Source: Fimbriimonadaceae bacterium
Lineage (GTDB): Bacteria > Armatimonadota > Fimbriimonadia > Fimbriimonadales > Fimbriimonadaceae
Reading direction: 5' to 3'
Length of the DNA: 8,724 bases
Assembly (NCBI GenBank): GCA_022402505.1
Contig: JAKRSE010000314.1
Coordinates: 1 to 8,724, forward strand
Part shown: one piece after another, positions 1-6,376 of the stretch
Position numbering within the stretch: the stretch's first letter is position 1
Layout of the letters: each line of letters opens with the position of its first letter
The notes under the pieces: model-generated
What the model was told of the DNA's origin: nothing
What the model saw: the letters and a program-made list of their open reading frames with translations, nothing else
The model's database searches: none
Translations under genes and position numbers: made by a program

Positions 1-816
1 CTCGCCCTGCTCGGGGTGAAGCCGGGAGGGACCGACGGCTACTTCCAGCCCTACGAACTTGCCGAGGCCTCCGGGCCTCCGAGTCGGACCCGGAACGTCG
101 TCGGTCTGATCGAAGGCTCCGACCCTCGGCTGAAGGAGGAGTTCGTCATCGTCGGCGCCCACTACGACCACGTGGGGACCCGGAGTCAGGGTCAGGATCG
201 GGTCTTCAACGGAGCCGACGACAACGGCTCCGGCACCGTCGCCCTCCTCGAATTCGCCCAGGCTCTGGCAAAGGGGCCCCGGCCGAAGCGGTCGATCGTC
301 CTCATCTGGTTCTCGGGCGAGGAGCGCGGCCTCTGGGGGTCGCGCCACTACGCCGCCAACCCCACCGTCCCCCTCAATCAGGTCTCGGCGATGCTGAACA
401 TGGACATGATCGGCCGCAGCTGGACCCCGCAGATGGGCGACCGATACAAGGAGATCGTCAGCGGGCCGAACGAGGTCTTTGTGATCGGCTCGCGGAAGAT
501 GAGCACGGCCCTGGGCGCACTGAGCGACCGGACCAACCAGGCCTTCATGAATCTGGTCTTCAACTTCCGGTTCGACGATCCCAACGACCCGATGCGGCTC
601 TTCTATCGGAGCGACCACTACAGCTTCGCCGAGAAGGGGGTTCCGGCGATCTTCTACTTCGACGGCCTCCACCCGGACTACCACCAGGTGCAGGACGAGG
701 TTCAGACCATCGACTTTCCCAAGCTCGAGAAGGTGGCCCGGACCGTCTTTGCCACCATGTGGGCCATCGCCCAGGCACCCGAGCGGATGCGCGTGGACAA
801 GCCCCTCGCCGGCTGA
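1..816 (+). CDS. M28 family zinc metallopeptidase (5' truncated by window)
   Basis: C-terminal 271 residues of an M28 (aminopeptidase Y/S-like) peptidase. The family uses two zinc ions to remove N-terminal residues from peptides and is usually secreted. Numbering from the first codon in the window, the metal and catalytic residues appear in family order: H54-x-D56 in VGAHYDHVG, Asp73/74 in GADDNGSG, E107-E108 in FSGEERG (general base and ligand), D135 in LNMDMIG, and H228 in HPDYHQVQDE. The segment YRSDHYSFAEKGVPAIFYFDG is also typical of bacterial M28 proteins. The frame is open from base 1, so the GTG at 16 is an internal codon. The signal peptide and any N-terminal domain lie outside the window. 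The kinase gene follows after 56 bases on the same strand with no clear terminator between, so co-transcription is possible. Substrate unknown. Confidence 0.93.
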   Translation, partial: LALLGVKPGGTDGYFQPYELAEASGPPSRTRNVVGLIEGSDPRLKEEFVIVGAHYDHVGTRSQGQDRVFNGADDNGSGTVALLEFAQALAKGPRPKRSIVLIWFSGEERGLWGSRHYAANPTVPLNQVSAMLNMDMIGRSWTPQMGDRYKEIVSGPNEVFVIGSRKMSTALGALSDRTNQAFMNLVFNFRFDDPNDPMRLFYRSDHYSFAEKGVPAIFYFDGLHPDYHQVQDEVQTIDFPKLEKVARTVFATMWAIAQAPERMRVDKPLAG

Positions 817-849
817 GGCGTGACGCGGATGGGCCGGGCATCGTCTGAA

Positions 850-865
850 GGAGAGGACCCTCTCC
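850..865 (+). promoter_or_regulatory. Hairpin covering the kinase Shine-Dalgarno region
   Basis: GGAGAGG at 850-856 and CCTCTCC at 859-865 are perfect reverse complements. As RNA this gives a 6-bp stem (850-855 with 860-865) closed by a GACC loop. The only Shine-Dalgarno-like run before the kinase ATG (AAGGAG, 848-853) lies in its left arm, 19 bases from the start codon, which is unusually far. The fold could mask the ribosome site, or could be a weak end signal for the peptidase transcript. Function is inferred. Confidence 0.35.
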
Positions 866-872
866 ATTCCCG

Positions 873-2537
873 ATGAGCCAGAGCCCTCCCGGCACCCTGG
901 GCAGATACCAGATCATCCGCGAAATCGCCCGATCGAACGACATCGTCTACGAAGCCTTCGATCCGGTGATGAACCGCCGCGTGGCCGTCAAGGAGCTCGC
1001 GGTGCCCGCCGGATCGACCGATGCCCAGCGCCAGGATCGGCTGAACCGCTTTCTTCGCGAGGCCAAGGCGGCGGGCTCCCTGGCCCACGGGAACATCGTC
1101 ACGATCTACGAATTCGGCGAGGAGGCCGGCCGCCACTTCATCGCGATGGAGTACCTGGACGGCCGGAACCTGCGGCAGGAGCTGGAGCGGTCCACGACCC
1201 TGGCGCCGGGCCGGGCGGTGGAGATCATCATCTCGGTGCTCAAGGGCCTGGGGTTCGCCCATGCCAAGGGGATCATCCACCGGGACATCAAGCCGGAGAA
1301 CATCCAGATCCTGGATGACGGCACGGTGAAGATCACCGACTTCGGCATCGCCCGGCTCACCTTTGAGCCGAACCTGACGATGGACGGGCAGGTCTTCGGG
1401 ACGCCGAGCTACATGTCCCCGGAGCAGATCAACGGCAAGGAGCTCGACCCGCGCAGCGATCTCTTCAGCGCGGCCGCGATCCTTTACGAGATGCTGGCGG
1501 GCGCCAAGGCCTTCCAAGGAGATTCGGTGGTCGCCATCGCCTATTCGGTGATGAACAAGATGCCGGACCGCCCGAATTCGATCTCCTGGCCGATCTGGCA
1601 GGTGATCGAGACCGCCTTGGCCAAGGTGCCCCAGATGCGGTTCGGCAAGGCGGGGGACATGATTCTGGCTCTGGAGCAGGCCCAGTCGTCGGCGGTGGAT
1701 CCAGCTCCGGCCGCCCCCTCCCCTTGGGCCGCAACCCCTCCGGTTTGGCCCGCCTCGCCTCCTCCGGTCGCGCCTCCGGTCATCCAGGGAGGCTGGGCTG
1801 CGCCGCCCGTTCCCGGCCAGGTGTCCCAGCAGCCGTACATCCCCGGCGGCGCGCCCCAGATGGCGCCGGGCCAGGTCTCGCAGCAGCCCTACGTTCCCGG
1901 GGGAGCCCCGCCGCAGGGCCCCTATCTTCCGGGAGCCATGCCGCCGTTCCCGGTCTACTACGCCAAGCCGCCGCGGCCGCCGCTGATCACGCCGGAGGCG
2001 AGGCGGTTCATGATCCGCCTCTTCCTGACCCTGGTCGTCGTCGGGGCGGTGGCCGGCCTGCTGATCGGTCTGGTCGTGAATCTGGCCGATGCTTCGCAGG
2101 AGGTCGGTCGGCCGGCGGCTCCGGCCTCCGTTCCGTCGAGAGGGCCGGTGACGAGTCCGCCGCCGGTCGTCCCCGGGGTGGAGCCGCCGGCTCCTGCGGC
2201 CGCTCCGGAGGCATCGCCGGAGCCTCCCTCCCTGACGGCCGAGGAGCTTGAGCTTCGGGGTTGGTCTCTGGCCCGCGAGGCCCTGGGCGAGCCGATCGAC
2301 GACCGCCGGGCGGAGCTGTTTCGGGGGGCCACGGAGTCTTTCGCTACGGCCCTGGCTCAGCGGCCCGACCGTCGGCGGGACATCGTGGCCGGTCTTGCCG
2401 CGCTCGGTTTGGAGGCCGCGTCCGCCGGCCAGGCGAGGCGAGGGCGACAGGCGGTCTATCAGGCCCGCGGCCTGACGGGCGGCGATCCGGAACTGGAAGC
2501 CGGACTGCAGGCGACACTCGAACGGATGGGCGGCTGA
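873..2537 (+). CDS. Transmembrane Ser/Thr protein kinase, PknB-like, atypical nucleotide loop
   Basis: A 554-residue Hanks-type Ser/Thr kinase, expected to phosphorylate cytoplasmic proteins in response to an outside cue. The kinase domain spans about residues 10-270: VAVK lysine K40, probable helix-C glutamate E63, catalytic HRDIKPEN (H136-N143), DFG 156-158, SPE 182-184 in place of APE, and the conserved Asp at 196. All catalytic residues are present, but the glycine-rich loop is replaced by EIARSNDIVYEA, with no glycine. Residues 270-375 form a Pro/Ala-rich linker with a repeated PGQVSQQPY(I/V)PGGAP unit. One transmembrane helix (about 380-403) follows, then a Pro-rich stretch and a helical, TPR-like tail (about 455-554) predicted outside the membrane. 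No PASTA repeats. ATG 873 is chosen because the kinase fold begins ten residues later. The gene ends just before a strong hairpin. Target and ligand unknown. Confidence 0.93.
   Translation: MSQSPPGTLGRYQIIREIARSNDIVYEAFDPVMNRRVAVKELAVPAGSTDAQRQDRLNRFLREAKAAGSLAHGNIVTIYEFGEEAGRHFIAMEYLDGRNLRQELERSTTLAPGRAVEIIISVLKGLGFAHAKGIIHRDIKPENIQILDDGTVKITDFGIARLTFEPNLTMDGQVFGTPSYMSPEQINGKELDPRSDLFSAAAILYEMLAGAKAFQGDSVVAIAYSVMNKMPDRPNSISWPIWQVIETALAKVPQMRFGKAGDMILALEQAQSSAVDPAPAAPSPWAATPPVWPASPPPVAPPVIQGGWAAPPVPGQVSQQPYIPGGAPQMAPGQVSQQPYVPGGAPPQGPYLPGAMPPFPVYYAKPPRPPLITPEARRFMIRLFLTLVVVGAVAGLLIGLVVNLADASQEVGRPAAPASVPSRGPVTSPPPVVPGVEPPAPAAAPEASPEPPSLTAEELELRGWSLAREALGEPIDDRRAELFRGATESFATALAQRPDRRRDIVAGLAALGLEAASAGQARRGRQAVYQARGLTGGDPELEAGLQATLERMGG
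1812..1910 (+). repeat. Imperfect tandem repeat in the kinase linker
   Basis: Two copies of a 45-base unit (1812-1856 and 1866-1910, period 54 bases) encode PGQVSQQPYIPGGAP and PGQVSQQPYVPGGAP, residues 314-328 and 332-346. A third, weaker echo (GPYLPGAMP) follows. The copies differ mostly at third codon positions, which suggests an older duplication kept at the protein level. The segment is Pro/Gly/Gln-rich and probably disordered, acting as a flexible tether between the kinase domain and the membrane. Confidence 0.8.
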
Positions 2538-2544
2538 CAGAGAG

Positions 2545-2578
2545 CCGGGACCGACTCCAAGAATGGAGTCGGTCCCGG
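2545..2578. terminator. Perfect 14-bp hairpin between convergent kinase and PEP-CTERM genes
   Basis: CCGGGACCGACTCC (2545-2558), loop AAGAAT, then GGAGTCGGTCCCGG (2565-2578) form a perfect 14-bp stem. It starts 7 bases past the kinase stop and lies 25 bases beyond the stop of the gene on the other strand. No T-run follows on either strand, so it is not a textbook intrinsic terminator. Its placement fits a bidirectional terminator or 3'-end stabiliser. Confidence 0.75.
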
Positions 2579-2603
2579 AGACTGCCCTGGAGAGGCGATG
2601 GGG

Positions 2604-3368
2604 TCAGGCCTTGCGGCGCTTGCGGGCGGCGAGGGCGCCGATGCCGGCGGCGAGGCCGAGCATGGTCATCGGCTCAGGCACCGGCGGCGGGCCGGGATTC
2701 CGGTCGTTGCCCGGATCGATGAGAGCCAGGCCGGCCAGGGGAGTGAGGAAGAGGGGGTTGAACCCGGCGCTGCCGGAGACGACCGGAACCGAGGGGATGG
2801 TGCTGACCACGGTCGGCAGGGCGTCGGCGCTGATCTGCTGGGGAGCGACATCCACGGCCACCGGGATGATCTCCTGGGCCAGATCGGCCTGTGCCACTCC
2901 GTCGCCGGTCGGCAGGGAGGCGGTCGGTCGCAGATCGGCTTCCATCGGATTGTTGACCTGAAGGACGGCCATCTGGTCGTCGGTGCCGCGAACCATCGGG
3001 TTGGCGCAGGAGACCTTCAGGATCGGCTCGCCGGCTGCGTTCTCCCAGACCCGGGTGCCCTTCTTGTAGAACATGACTCGAGCCCGAATCTCTTCGTTGT
3101 CGTTCACGTTGTAGACCAGGTAGACGCCGTCTCGATCGAGGGTGCCGAGCCGCAGACCGGCGGCAAGGTCCAGAACCTGCCGGCGGGTCATGCCGAAGTG
3201 CCGAGTCATTCGGCTCATCAACGAATTGTCGGTCCGGAGCTCGTTCATCAGAGCGGCGTGGGTGTTTGCCGGTCGGTTGAGGAAGGAGTTGGGCTCGGTC
3301 CGGGCAAAGGCGACCATGGCGGTCGCCGCCATTCCGACGATCAGCAGACTCTTGAGGGGATTGAACAT
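2604..3368 (-). CDS. Secreted PEP-CTERM sorting-domain protein, function unknown
   Basis: A 254-residue exported protein. Residues 1-22 (MFNPLKSLLIVGMAATAMVAFA) are a signal peptide ending in AFA, a signal peptidase I site. The C-terminus carries the PEP-CTERM signature: VPEP at 230-233, a short hydrophobic helix 234-248, then RKRRK at 249-253. Such tails are recognised by an exosortase, which is not in this window, for cleavage and surface delivery. The middle (about 30-140) looks folded, has a single cysteine (C121, in CANPM), and ends in a Val/Ala/Pro-rich stretch with a second hydrophobic patch at 199-217. I do not recognise the central domain. The frame is open upstream to an ATG at 3581. 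I chose ATG 3368 because the signal peptide begins there. ATG 3425 would give a long basic n-region and cannot be excluded. No strong Shine-Dalgarno is seen; GGAGA lies about 16 bases upstream. Confidence 0.85.
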   Translation of the reverse strand: MFNPLKSLLIVGMAATAMVAFARTEPNSFLNRPANTHAALMNELRTDNSLMSRMTRHFGMTRRQVLDLAAGLRLGTLDRDGVYLVYNVNDNEEIRARVMFYKKGTRVWENAAGEPILKVSCANPMVRGTDDQMAVLQVNNPMEADLRPTASLPTGDGVAQADLAQEIIPVAVDVAPQQISADALPTVVSTIPSVPVVSGSAGFNPLFLTPLAGLALIDPGNDRNPGPPPVPEPMTMLGLAAGIGALAARKRRKA

Positions 3369-3701
3369 AGGCGTCTTACAGTGTCTCCAGGGTATTCGTC
3401 TGAAGAGGCCCTTGAAAAAGGCCATCTTCGCGGCTTCACACCGCGACTTCCGTGCCAACGGGGTCAAGTCTAGCTTAAGCCCGGCAAGTGTGCGAGAGAA
3501 ACCGGTAAACATGCGGGGAGATTCGGCGTTCACGGTCCCGACAGCGGACGGGGCCGAGTCTCGGGCTCTTCCTTCAGCCATAATCTAGGCGTCGAGAAAA
3601 GGCGAACGGTGCGGCCGGCGGATCCTCGGACCAGGGGCGGCTTGGCGACGGTGCGGGCCTTCTGAATCCTGCCTCAGCGCCGTCGGGACCATCAGTCAGC
3701 C
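3369..3701. other. Divergent intergenic region between the PEP-CTERM gene and purA
   Basis: This 333-base region should hold promoters for both flanking genes, but no convincing -35/-10 pair was found on either strand. Weak -10-like words are TAATCT at 3581-3586 (+) and TAGACT at 3472-3467 (-), both without a matching -35. ACGGTGCGG occurs twice (3606-3614 and 3648-3656) within similar GGCG...CC flanks, about 42 bases apart, upstream of purA; this may be chance in GC-rich DNA. Open frames crossing the region show no recognisable protein. Confidence 0.4.
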
Positions 3702-4979
3702 ATGCCGACTCTCGTGATCGTTGGCGCCCAGTGGGGCGATGAAGCCAAGGGCAAGATGATCGACGTTCTGGGGAGCGATTCCTCGGTCGTCGTCCGCTAC
3801 TCGGGGGGGAACAACGCCGGCCACACCGTCATCTTCGGCGGCCGGGAATTCAAGTTCCATCTCCTCCCGGCCGGAATCCTCCATCCCGGAACCCTCTCCG
3901 TCCTCGGAAGCGGCATGGTCCTCTGTCCCAGCGGACTGCTGAAGGAGATCGACGACACCCGGGCCAAGCAGGCCGAACTGGGCGACCTGCTGATTTCGGC
4001 CGCCGCCCACGTCGTTCTTCCCCACCATCGCCGCCTGGACGCCCTGGAAGAGGAGGCTCGGGGCAAGGGGAGGACCGGCACCACGAGTCGAGGGATCGGC
4101 CCGGCCTACACCGACAAGGTCCAGCGGATCGGGATCCGGATGGCCGACCTGGTGGATGGCCCCCGGTTCCGCGAGCGTCTGGAGGCGGTGCTGGAGTTCA
4201 AGAACCGCCTGATCACCCTCCTGGGCGGCGAGCCCTTTGCCGCCGCAGAGGTCTACGACGAGTACGCGCCGATGGCCGAACGTCTGGCCCCGTGGGTCGG
4301 CAATGCGGAGGCGGCGGTGCAGAACGCGGTCGCCGCGGGCCAGCACGTCCTCTTCGAAGGAGCCCAGGGAGCCTTCCTGGACCTGGATCACGGCACCTAC
4401 CCGTATGTGACTTCCAGCCATCCGGTCGCGGGAGGGGCCTGTCTGGGCACGGGCATCGGGCCGCGCGACATCGACAACGTTCTGGGCGTGGCCAAGGTCT
4501 ACTGCACCCGGGTCGGCGAAGGGCCCTTCCCCACGGAGCTTGACAATGAGATCGGCGCACGGATCCGGGAAGCCGGCCATGAATACGGCACCACGACGGG
4601 ACGGCCTCGCCGGTGCGGCTGGCTCGACCTGGCCGCCCTGCGCCATTCCTGCCGGATCAACTCGCTCTCCGGCCTGGTCATGACCCGGCTGGACACCCTG
4701 AGCGGTTTTCCGGAAGTCAAGGCGTCGGTCGGCTACGAGGGATTGGACGGGATGCCCCAGACCGAGACGGAATGGCGCGAGGCCCGGCCGATCTGGCGGA
4801 CCTTCCCCGGCTGGACGGGCGACCTGCGCTCATGCCGTCGGCGGGAGGACCTCCCGGCGGAGTGCCTTCGCTATCTGGAGGCGGTGGAGGAGTTCACCGG
4901 AACCCCGGCCGCGATTCTCAGCGTCGGTCCAGACCGGGAGGAGACCATGATCCTCCGGCCCGATCTGGTCTGGGGTTGA
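3702..4979 (+). CDS. purA: Adenylosuccinate synthetase
   Basis: 425 residues, close to the usual 420-430. The enzyme joins IMP and aspartate using GTP to form adenylosuccinate, the first committed step from IMP to AMP, in the cytoplasm. The family signatures are present: GAQWGDEAKGK at residues 8-18, with the expected catalytic Asp13; GGNNAGHTV, with His41; TSRGIGPAYTDK (128-139), contacting IMP; the EGAQGAFLDLDHGTYPYVTSS core (219-239); the aspartate-binding loop TTTGRPRRCGWLD (297-309); the LDTLSG segment near 330; and SVGPDREET near the C-terminus. ATG 3702 places GAQWGDE at the normal distance from the N-terminus. No clear Shine-Dalgarno precedes it. It is a single gene, with a strong hairpin just after the stop and no other purine genes visible. 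Nothing is missing or broken. Confidence 0.98.
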   Translation: MPTLVIVGAQWGDEAKGKMIDVLGSDSSVVVRYSGGNNAGHTVIFGGREFKFHLLPAGILHPGTLSVLGSGMVLCPSGLLKEIDDTRAKQAELGDLLISAAAHVVLPHHRRLDALEEEARGKGRTGTTSRGIGPAYTDKVQRIGIRMADLVDGPRFRERLEAVLEFKNRLITLLGGEPFAAAEVYDEYAPMAERLAPWVGNAEAAVQNAVAAGQHVLFEGAQGAFLDLDHGTYPYVTSSHPVAGGACLGTGIGPRDIDNVLGVAKVYCTRVGEGPFPTELDNEIGARIREAGHEYGTTTGRPRRCGWLDLAALRHSCRINSLSGLVMTRLDTLSGFPEVKASVGYEGLDGMPQTETEWREARPIWRTFPGWTGDLRSCRRREDLPAECLRYLEAVEEFTGTPAAILSVGPDREETMILRPDLVWG

Positions 4980-4983
4980 AGGC

Positions 4984-5027
4984 GATCCCGGGGCCCCGTC
5001 TGAAGTTCAGAGACGGGGCCCCGGATC
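4984..5027. terminator. Long GC-rich hairpin between convergent purA and the lipoprotein gene
   Basis: CCGGGGCCCCGTCT (4988-5001) pairs perfectly with AGACGGGGCCCCGG (5011-5024) around a 9-base loop. The stem extends with GATC on both sides (4984-4987 and 5024-5027) if one C is bulged, giving about 17 bp. It begins 4 bases after the purA stop and 13 bases beyond the lipoprotein stop on the other strand. As at 2545-2578, no T-run follows on either strand. Probably a bidirectional terminator. Confidence 0.78.
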
Positions 5028-5040
5028 GGCGGTCGGGAGG

Positions 5041-5322
5041 TCAGCCTCCGCCCAGGGGAGGCCGGCCCATCTTGGCCCGCTCGGCGTTGATCCGTGCGAT
5101 CTCTTCCGGAGACCGGCCGGCCGCCCAGTCAGATTGCTGCTTCTGGGCGTCGGCGGCTCCCTGGGCCATGGTTTCACGCACCCGCTGCATCTGCTCCGGC
5201 GTCGGCGGCTTGGATTCCGCCGCCGCGTCCAGCTCATCCTTGGAGATGCCGCTCTGGCCGCAGCCGGCCGCGAGGAGAATCACGGCCGGAAGAGCGAGGA
5301 GGAGAGGCAGGGAGCGCTTCAC
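5041..5322 (-). CDS. Small lipoprotein translationally coupled to the prepilin gene
   Basis: A 93-residue predicted lipoprotein. GTG start 5322 gives VKRS, a hydrophobic stretch (L5-A19), and a cysteine at C21 in LLAAGC, a slightly off-consensus lipobox with Ala rather than Leu at -3. The mature part is short, Gln/Ala/Glu-rich and likely helical (KPPTPEQMQRVRETMAQGAA... then SPEEIARINAERAKMG), ending in PPLGGG. No enzyme motif is seen. The GTG overlaps the stop of the upstream prepilin gene as GTGA, so translation is probably coupled and the two products likely act together, for example as an anchor or accessory of a pilin-like structure. That role is inference. The open frame continues upstream to an ATG at 5526, but that part runs antiphase through the prepilin gene and reads as a shadow. 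Confidence 0.8.
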   Translation of the reverse strand: MKRSLPLLLALPAVILLAAGCGQSGISKDELDAAAESKPPTPEQMQRVRETMAQGAADAQKQQSDWAAGRSPEEIARINAERAKMGRPPLGGG

Positions 5323-6254
5323 GGTCGCAGGGCGTCCCACTTGTTCGCGCCCGGATTGGTGTCCGGGTTCGGATTGGTGGAGGCGATCGGCATGCTCTTG
5401 GCGCTCGTGTCGGTCATCGAGAAGTTCGACCGGCCCTCGCGGGTTTGGCTGACCGCTCCGTAGCGGCCCTGCGGACTGTTGTTGTCCACCGGGCGCAGAC
5501 CGTTGGGCATCTGCGCGCCGCCGCACCAGTCCAGGACGTAGGTGTCGGACCCGTCGGTCGCAGGCACGGCTTCAAAGATCGAACCGCACTGGAACTGGGT
5601 CACGTTGCCGACCGCCCCGCCGCTCCATCGGAGGGCGTCGGTATTCGTCTTGGTCGCGAAGGCCACGGTGTCGGAGACGTTCGTCACCTGAGTCGTCGCC
5701 AGGGAGGCGGTGTTGATCTCGCCGCCCTGGCCCTCGCCGTGGATCTGGCCGTAGGGGGCCATGATCCCGCGCAGGGTGCAGTTCTGCACGTTCGTGAAAG
5801 AGTCCTGGAAGCAGCGGCCCTGCCAGGAGGAGGGCGAGACTCCGACGAAGTTCACCGCTGCGGCCGCATTGGGAGCCGTGAACCCGTTGAACCCGTAGGA
5901 GACCCCCACTCCGAGCCAGTCGCCCCAGGAGCCGAAGCTCGTGTTGGCGTCGAACGGACTCCGGAACAGCTGGATCGACGTGGTGTAGTGCTGCAGGTTG
6001 AGGGTCCAGCCCAGCGACGGGCTGCCCCAGCTGGGCGCGCCGGACCAGACGTCCGGGATTCCGTAGGGATAGCGGTCGTCGTAGTCGGTCGTGTAGATCG
6101 CCATGCCGGTGCCGATCTGCTTGATGTTCGAGAGATCGGAGGTCGCCTTGGCCGCCGCCTTCGCCTGAGCGAAGACCGGGAACAGGATCGCCGCCAGGAT
6201 GGCGATGATCGCGATGACCACGAGGAGTTCGATGAGGGTGAATGCCTTCTTCAT
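5319..6254 (-). CDS. Prepilin-type pseudopilin, DUF1559-like
   Basis: 311 residues. The N-terminus MKKA|FTLIELLVV is a class III (type IV pilin-like) signal. Prepilin peptidase should cut before F5, leaving E5 of the mature protein (E9 here) as the assembly glutamate. A roughly 20-residue hydrophobic helix follows, then FPVFAQAKAAAKATSDLSNIKQ. This resembles the large-pilin families of Planctomycetota and Armatimonadota. TDYDDRYP (56-63) is a recurrent feature of such proteins. Four cysteines (C148, C159, C223, C244) could form two disulfides. The C-terminal H-X9-DG-type motif is degenerate: EGRSNFSMTDTSAKSM (273-288) keeps the spacing but lacks the His and the DG. The start is supported by GGAG 7 bases upstream (6265-6262). 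The stop overlaps the lipoprotein start. It may form a minor fibre or secretion pseudopilus; no assembly genes are present here. Confidence 0.9.
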   Translation of the reverse strand: MKKAFTLIELLVVIAIIAILAAILFPVFAQAKAAAKATSDLSNIKQIGTGMAIYTTDYDDRYPYGIPDVWSGAPSWGSPSLGWTLNLQHYTTSIQLFRSPFDANTSFGSWGDWLGVGVSYGFNGFTAPNAAAAVNFVGVSPSSWQGRCFQDSFTNVQNCTLRGIMAPYGQIHGEGQGGEINTASLATTQVTNVSDTVAFATKTNTDALRWSGGAVGNVTQFQCGSIFEAVPATDGSDTYVLDWCGGAQMPNGLRPVDNNSPQGRYGAVSQTREGRSNFSMTDTSAKSMPIASTNPNPDTNPGANKWDALRP

Positions 6255-6303
6255 TGACGGGCTCCGGAGGACGCTCGTCGCAGAGACGTCACTCCTTGTT
6301 CTA

Positions 6304-6334
6304 ACTGTACGCTAGCACGCACCGGCTTTTTCAA
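6304..6334 (-). promoter_or_regulatory. Candidate promoter of the prepilin gene
   Basis: On the minus strand TTGAAA (6334-6329, five of six consensus bases) is followed after 19 bases by TACAGT (6309-6304, four of six). The spacer is longer than ideal. Transcription would start near 6297, giving a leader of about 43 bases. It lies in a locally AT-richer patch upstream of the prepilin ATG. Suggestive only. Confidence 0.27.
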
Positions 6335-6343
6335 CAGTTGCTC

Positions 6344-6376
6344 AAAAAAAGTCAGCCTCCGCCCTGAATTCCGGGC
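6344..6376 (-). terminator. Weak terminator candidate after the HtrA-like gene
   Basis: On the minus strand GCCC (6376-6373) and GGGC (6364-6361) can form a short stem around an EcoRI-like GAATTC core, and a run of seven T follows at 6350-6344. The run is about ten bases from the stem and the stem is only 4 bp, so this is a weak candidate. It is nonetheless the only T-tract downstream of that gene before the prepilin start. Confidence 0.25.

Noticed and set aside
702..1517. 271-residue minus-strand open frame across the peptidase end and kinase start.
   Set aside because: Antisense to HRD/DFG-containing kinase sequence; no protein features.
2598..3473. 291-residue plus-strand open frame opposite the PEP-CTERM gene.
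   Set aside because: No domain, and the minus strand has both a signal peptide and a PEP-CTERM tail that could not arise by chance.
3369..3581. 71-codon N-terminal extension of the PEP-CTERM protein from ATG 3581.
   Set aside because: It would bury the signal peptide inside the protein; the extension has no features. ATG 3425 remains a weaker alternative.
3606..3656. Direct repeat ACGGTGCGG upstream of purA as a purine operator.
   Set aside because: Nine bases, not palindromic, and unremarkable in GC-rich DNA; no known purine regulator site matches.
3696..4646. 316-residue minus-strand open frame opposite purA.
   Set aside because: Antisense shadow of an intact, well-conserved purA; GC-rich DNA commonly leaves such frames open.
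5094..6257. 387-residue plus-strand open frame opposite the prepilin gene.
   Set aside because: Arg/Gly/Val-rich shadow of the prepilin and lipoprotein genes, with no motifs or signal.
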